This document shows, piece by piece, positions 21,443 through 22,918 of a DNA stretch of 22,918 nucleotides (its first letter is position 1; each line of letters starts with the position of its first letter). The notes below the pieces were generated by a model. It was not told the origin of the DNA. It ran no database searches and saw only the letters and a program-made list of their open reading frames with translations. The position numbers were made by a program, and so were the translations under genes. The stretch is taken from IMG/VR virus record IMGVR_UViG_3300033148_002811, positions 19,550 through 42,467 of that record; one strand, given 5' to 3'. This stretch comes from a virus.

Positions 21443-21470
21443 GGTGGGGGGGGCCGAAAGGCCCCCCACC
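21443..21470 (+). terminator. GC-rich hairpin after the capsid gene
   Basis: GGTGGGGGGGGCC and GGCCCCCCACC form a stem of about 11 pairs with two unpaired G and a GAAA tetraloop (21456-21459). No T-run follows, so it is more likely a pausing, partial-termination or mRNA 3'-end stabilising element than a full intrinsic terminator. It separates the capsid gene from the ribosome-binding site of the next gene. Confidence 0.6.
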
Positions 21471-21485
21471 GCCGAAGGAGGATTC

Positions 21486-21857
21486 ATGGCGCGGTCAATG
21501 TTCGCATTCCAACTCAAGGAATTGCTGCGGGACGTTGCGGGTAACCGCTTCGAAATAGGGAGCTCCATCCGGAATCACTATCGCGAAGCGGGTATCTGTT
21601 TCGATGGACACTATATCGGCGCTTGCGAGCGGAGCGAAATGCCGAGGGACGATTTCGAGACGAGCGACCCGCACAAGCCCGAGAGAATGTACCTCTGGCG
21701 TGGCTGGAAAGAGGTTCTTCGGATACTCACCATGAGCGCTGGAGCCGTCCAGTGGATTCCCCGCAAAGTGCGGGCAAAGTTGCTGGAGACAGCCGAGAAA
21801 CGGGGTTGGCGTAACTGGATCGAGCCCCACGAGAGACAGGCGGTGGCCTTGCCGTGA
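21486..21857 (+). CDS. Hypothetical protein after capsid gene
   Basis: A 123-residue protein with ATG 21486 behind GAAGGAGG. It is basic with several Trp residues ('YLWRGWKEVLRIL', 'EKRGWRNWIEPHERQ'), looks helical and has no signal peptide or membrane segment. I do not recognise a family. The position after the capsid protein is where head-completion or decoration proteins often lie, but the GTGA overlap with the glycosyltransferase gene ties it to that gene too. Confidence 0.65.
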   Translation: MARSMFAFQLKELLRDVAGNRFEIGSSIRNHYREAGICFDGHYIGACERSEMPRDDFETSDPHKPERMYLWRGWKEVLRILTMSAGAVQWIPRKVRAKLLETAEKRGWRNWIEPHERQAVALP

Positions 21858-22813
21858 GGATCATGGTCACAAATTGGGACATGAACCGCACGGGTGGCAC
21901 GGAGACGCTTGCCGTCCGTCTTGTGCGCGCGCTCAACGCAATGGGGCACAGCGCATTCATTCTGACGCCCACGCGCGGGGCGTTCGCGCTCTGGAATCAG
22001 GACGTAGAGGTCGTGTTGCCATTCGAGCCGATGCAGGTCGAGAAGGCCCTGGACCTGGCGCGCGCGGAATACAGAAAGAAGCGGACGGACGCGGGCAAAG
22101 CTCGTATCGCGGAGTTGGAAGCGCAGGTAATGCCGAAGCCGGACGCGGCCATTCTCATGCACCCGCGCATATTTCCCGGCGTGACATTCCCCGAGAAGAA
22201 GGTCTATCTCGCGCTTGGGTGGGTTGGTGCGGAGAGCCCGGTCATGGGCGCCGCGCCCTACGTGGCCTTCTCCGACGAAGTGGCAACGTGGTTGAGTTTC
22301 TACGGCATCGAGAGTGAGGTCTGTTTCGCGTCCGTGGACTTGGACAGGCACACGCCTGGCCCGGCCTTGCGTGCGACGAATCCTCGCGTGACGCAGATCG
22401 CATCGCGCCCCCGAGATGTCGAGATCATCAAGCGCTCATGCGAGCGCGCCGGCTTCGAGTACGTTGACAAGCGGTGCGGGGCTCCGATCCGAAATCTTCC
22501 CGAGGTGTATCAGGACGTGGATATCGTGATCGGGACCGAGACGTGCATCAAGGAGGCGATGGCGTGCGGGCGTGCGGCCTACGTTTTGGGTCCGTTCGGC
22601 TGTGATGGATGGGTCACGCCGACCAACTGGCGGGATCACGAGCGCCACGCCTTCAGGGGGACGCTCGACCCAAGGCCGTTGACCGTTGATGGCTTGGCCG
22701 AGGAGTTGAGTGGGTATTCGCCCTTTATGGGGCGCCCGAACAGGCTCATTGCCGAAGAGAATTGGGACGTGCGAAAGCTGGCCGCACGTCTCTTGGAGAT
22801 CGCATGCGGGTAA
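21854..22813 (+). CDS. GT-B-fold glycosyltransferase-like protein
   Basis: The 319-residue protein begins 'MVTNWDMNRTGGTETLAVRLVRALNAMGHSAFIL', the N-terminal beta strand plus glycine-rich GGTE helix start that marks GT4-like (GT-B) glycosyltransferases. Later segments fit the donor-binding domain: 'QIASRPRDVEIIKRSCERAGFEYV', 'EVYQDVDIVIGTETCIKEAMACGRAAYVLGPFGCDGW' (the E-x7-E-like acceptor/donor loop of GT4, 'tetCIKEAMACG..a') and a short C-terminus. It is shorter than usual GT4 enzymes (about 370) and its donor sugar is unknown. GTG start 21854 overlaps the preceding stop. Confidence 0.75.
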   Translation: MRIMVTNWDMNRTGGTETLAVRLVRALNAMGHSAFILTPTRGAFALWNQDVEVVLPFEPMQVEKALDLARAEYRKKRTDAGKARIAELEAQVMPKPDAAILMHPRIFPGVTFPEKKVYLALGWVGAESPVMGAAPYVAFSDEVATWLSFYGIESEVCFASVDLDRHTPGPALRATNPRVTQIASRPRDVEIIKRSCERAGFEYVDKRCGAPIRNLPEVYQDVDIVIGTETCIKEAMACGRAAYVLGPFGCDGWVTPTNWRDHERHAFRGTLDPRPLTVDGLAEELSGYSPFMGRPNRLIAEENWDVRKLAARLLEIACG

Positions 22814-22918
22814 TTGGCGCCACGGTGATGATGGGGACGCTCGCGAAATGGCGCGAGTTTGTGCCGCATCTGCGCGAGCATGTCAATGGATGGATCGCGT
22901 GGAATCCCGGCGTACCTG
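22804..22918 (+). CDS. Start of a gene cut by the window end
   Basis: An open frame begins at ATG 22804, inside the end of the glycosyltransferase gene, and runs past the last base. The visible 38 residues begin 'MRVIGATVMMGTLAKWREFV' and contain 'NGWIAWNPG'. This start, a hydrophobic strand followed by a helix and a 'wi.wnpG'-like strand, is reminiscent of small phage glycosyltransferase-like proteins of the GT-A type, but too little is seen to assign it. Confidence 0.6.
   Translation, partial: MRVIGATVMMGTLAKWREFVPHLREHVNGWIAWNPGVP

Noticed and set aside
1-22918. tRNA genes, CRISPR arrays, insertion sequences
   Set aside because: No cloverleaf-like segment with a TTC-loop signature, no regularly spaced repeats and no transposase-like protein were seen on either strand.

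Overview
The window is a GC-rich stretch of a tailed double-stranded DNA bacteriophage (or a prophage segment). The evidence is a contiguous head gene block (large terminase, portal, scaffold-like protein, N4-gp56-type major capsid protein) together with a phage recombination/replication block (RusA resolvase, helicase, toprim primase, RepA-like ATPase). Genes are tightly packed, often with ATGA or GTGA stop/start overlaps, and many start with GTG behind good Shine-Dalgarno sequences, so the host is a bacterium. I see no tRNA, rRNA, CRISPR array, integrase or insertion sequence. The host cannot be named from this sequence.

Layout. (1) About 2-9412, plus strand: recombination, modification and replication genes. 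These are a truncated gene end (possibly a Cas4/RecB-like exonuclease), a possible ssDNA-binding protein, an ASCH-like protein, RusA, an SF2 helicase, a C5-cytosine methyltransferase, small unknowns, an Ala/Trp-rich repeat protein, a CHC2/toprim primase, two zinc-ribbon proteins (one resembling the repressor NrdR) and a RepA-type ATPase. (2) 9387-10964, minus strand: a short block convergent with the first, holding a ribbon-helix-helix-like protein, a small unknown, a clamp-loader-like AAA+ ATPase and a protein with an NYETW motif. (3) About 10965-11556: a noncoding, comparatively AT-rich control region between divergent transcription units. It holds a 54-bp imperfect palindrome centred on a consensus -35 element, repeated TTGACCT motifs and A/T tracts. 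(4) 11557-22918, plus strand: packaging and head genes. A putative small terminase is separated from the large terminase by about 3.5 kb that carries three sugar-nucleotide enzymes (RmlB-like dehydratase, NeuD/PglD-like acyltransferase, DegT-like aminotransferase). After the capsid gene come an unknown gene, a GT-B-like glycosyltransferase and a gene cut by the window end.

How the genes may work together. The left block can process recombination intermediates, load and move replication enzymes, prime DNA and methylate cytosines. The right block packages DNA and builds the capsid. The dehydratase, aminotransferase and acyltransferase are the enzyme classes that make N-acylated amino-deoxy sugar nucleotides, and the glycosyltransferase after the capsid gene could transfer such a sugar to a virion protein, DNA or a host glycan. 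This split glycan module inside the packaging/head operon is the most interesting system in the window. The phage NrdR-like protein, the structured control region and the directly repeated flanks around the Ala/Trp-rich gene are the next most unusual items.
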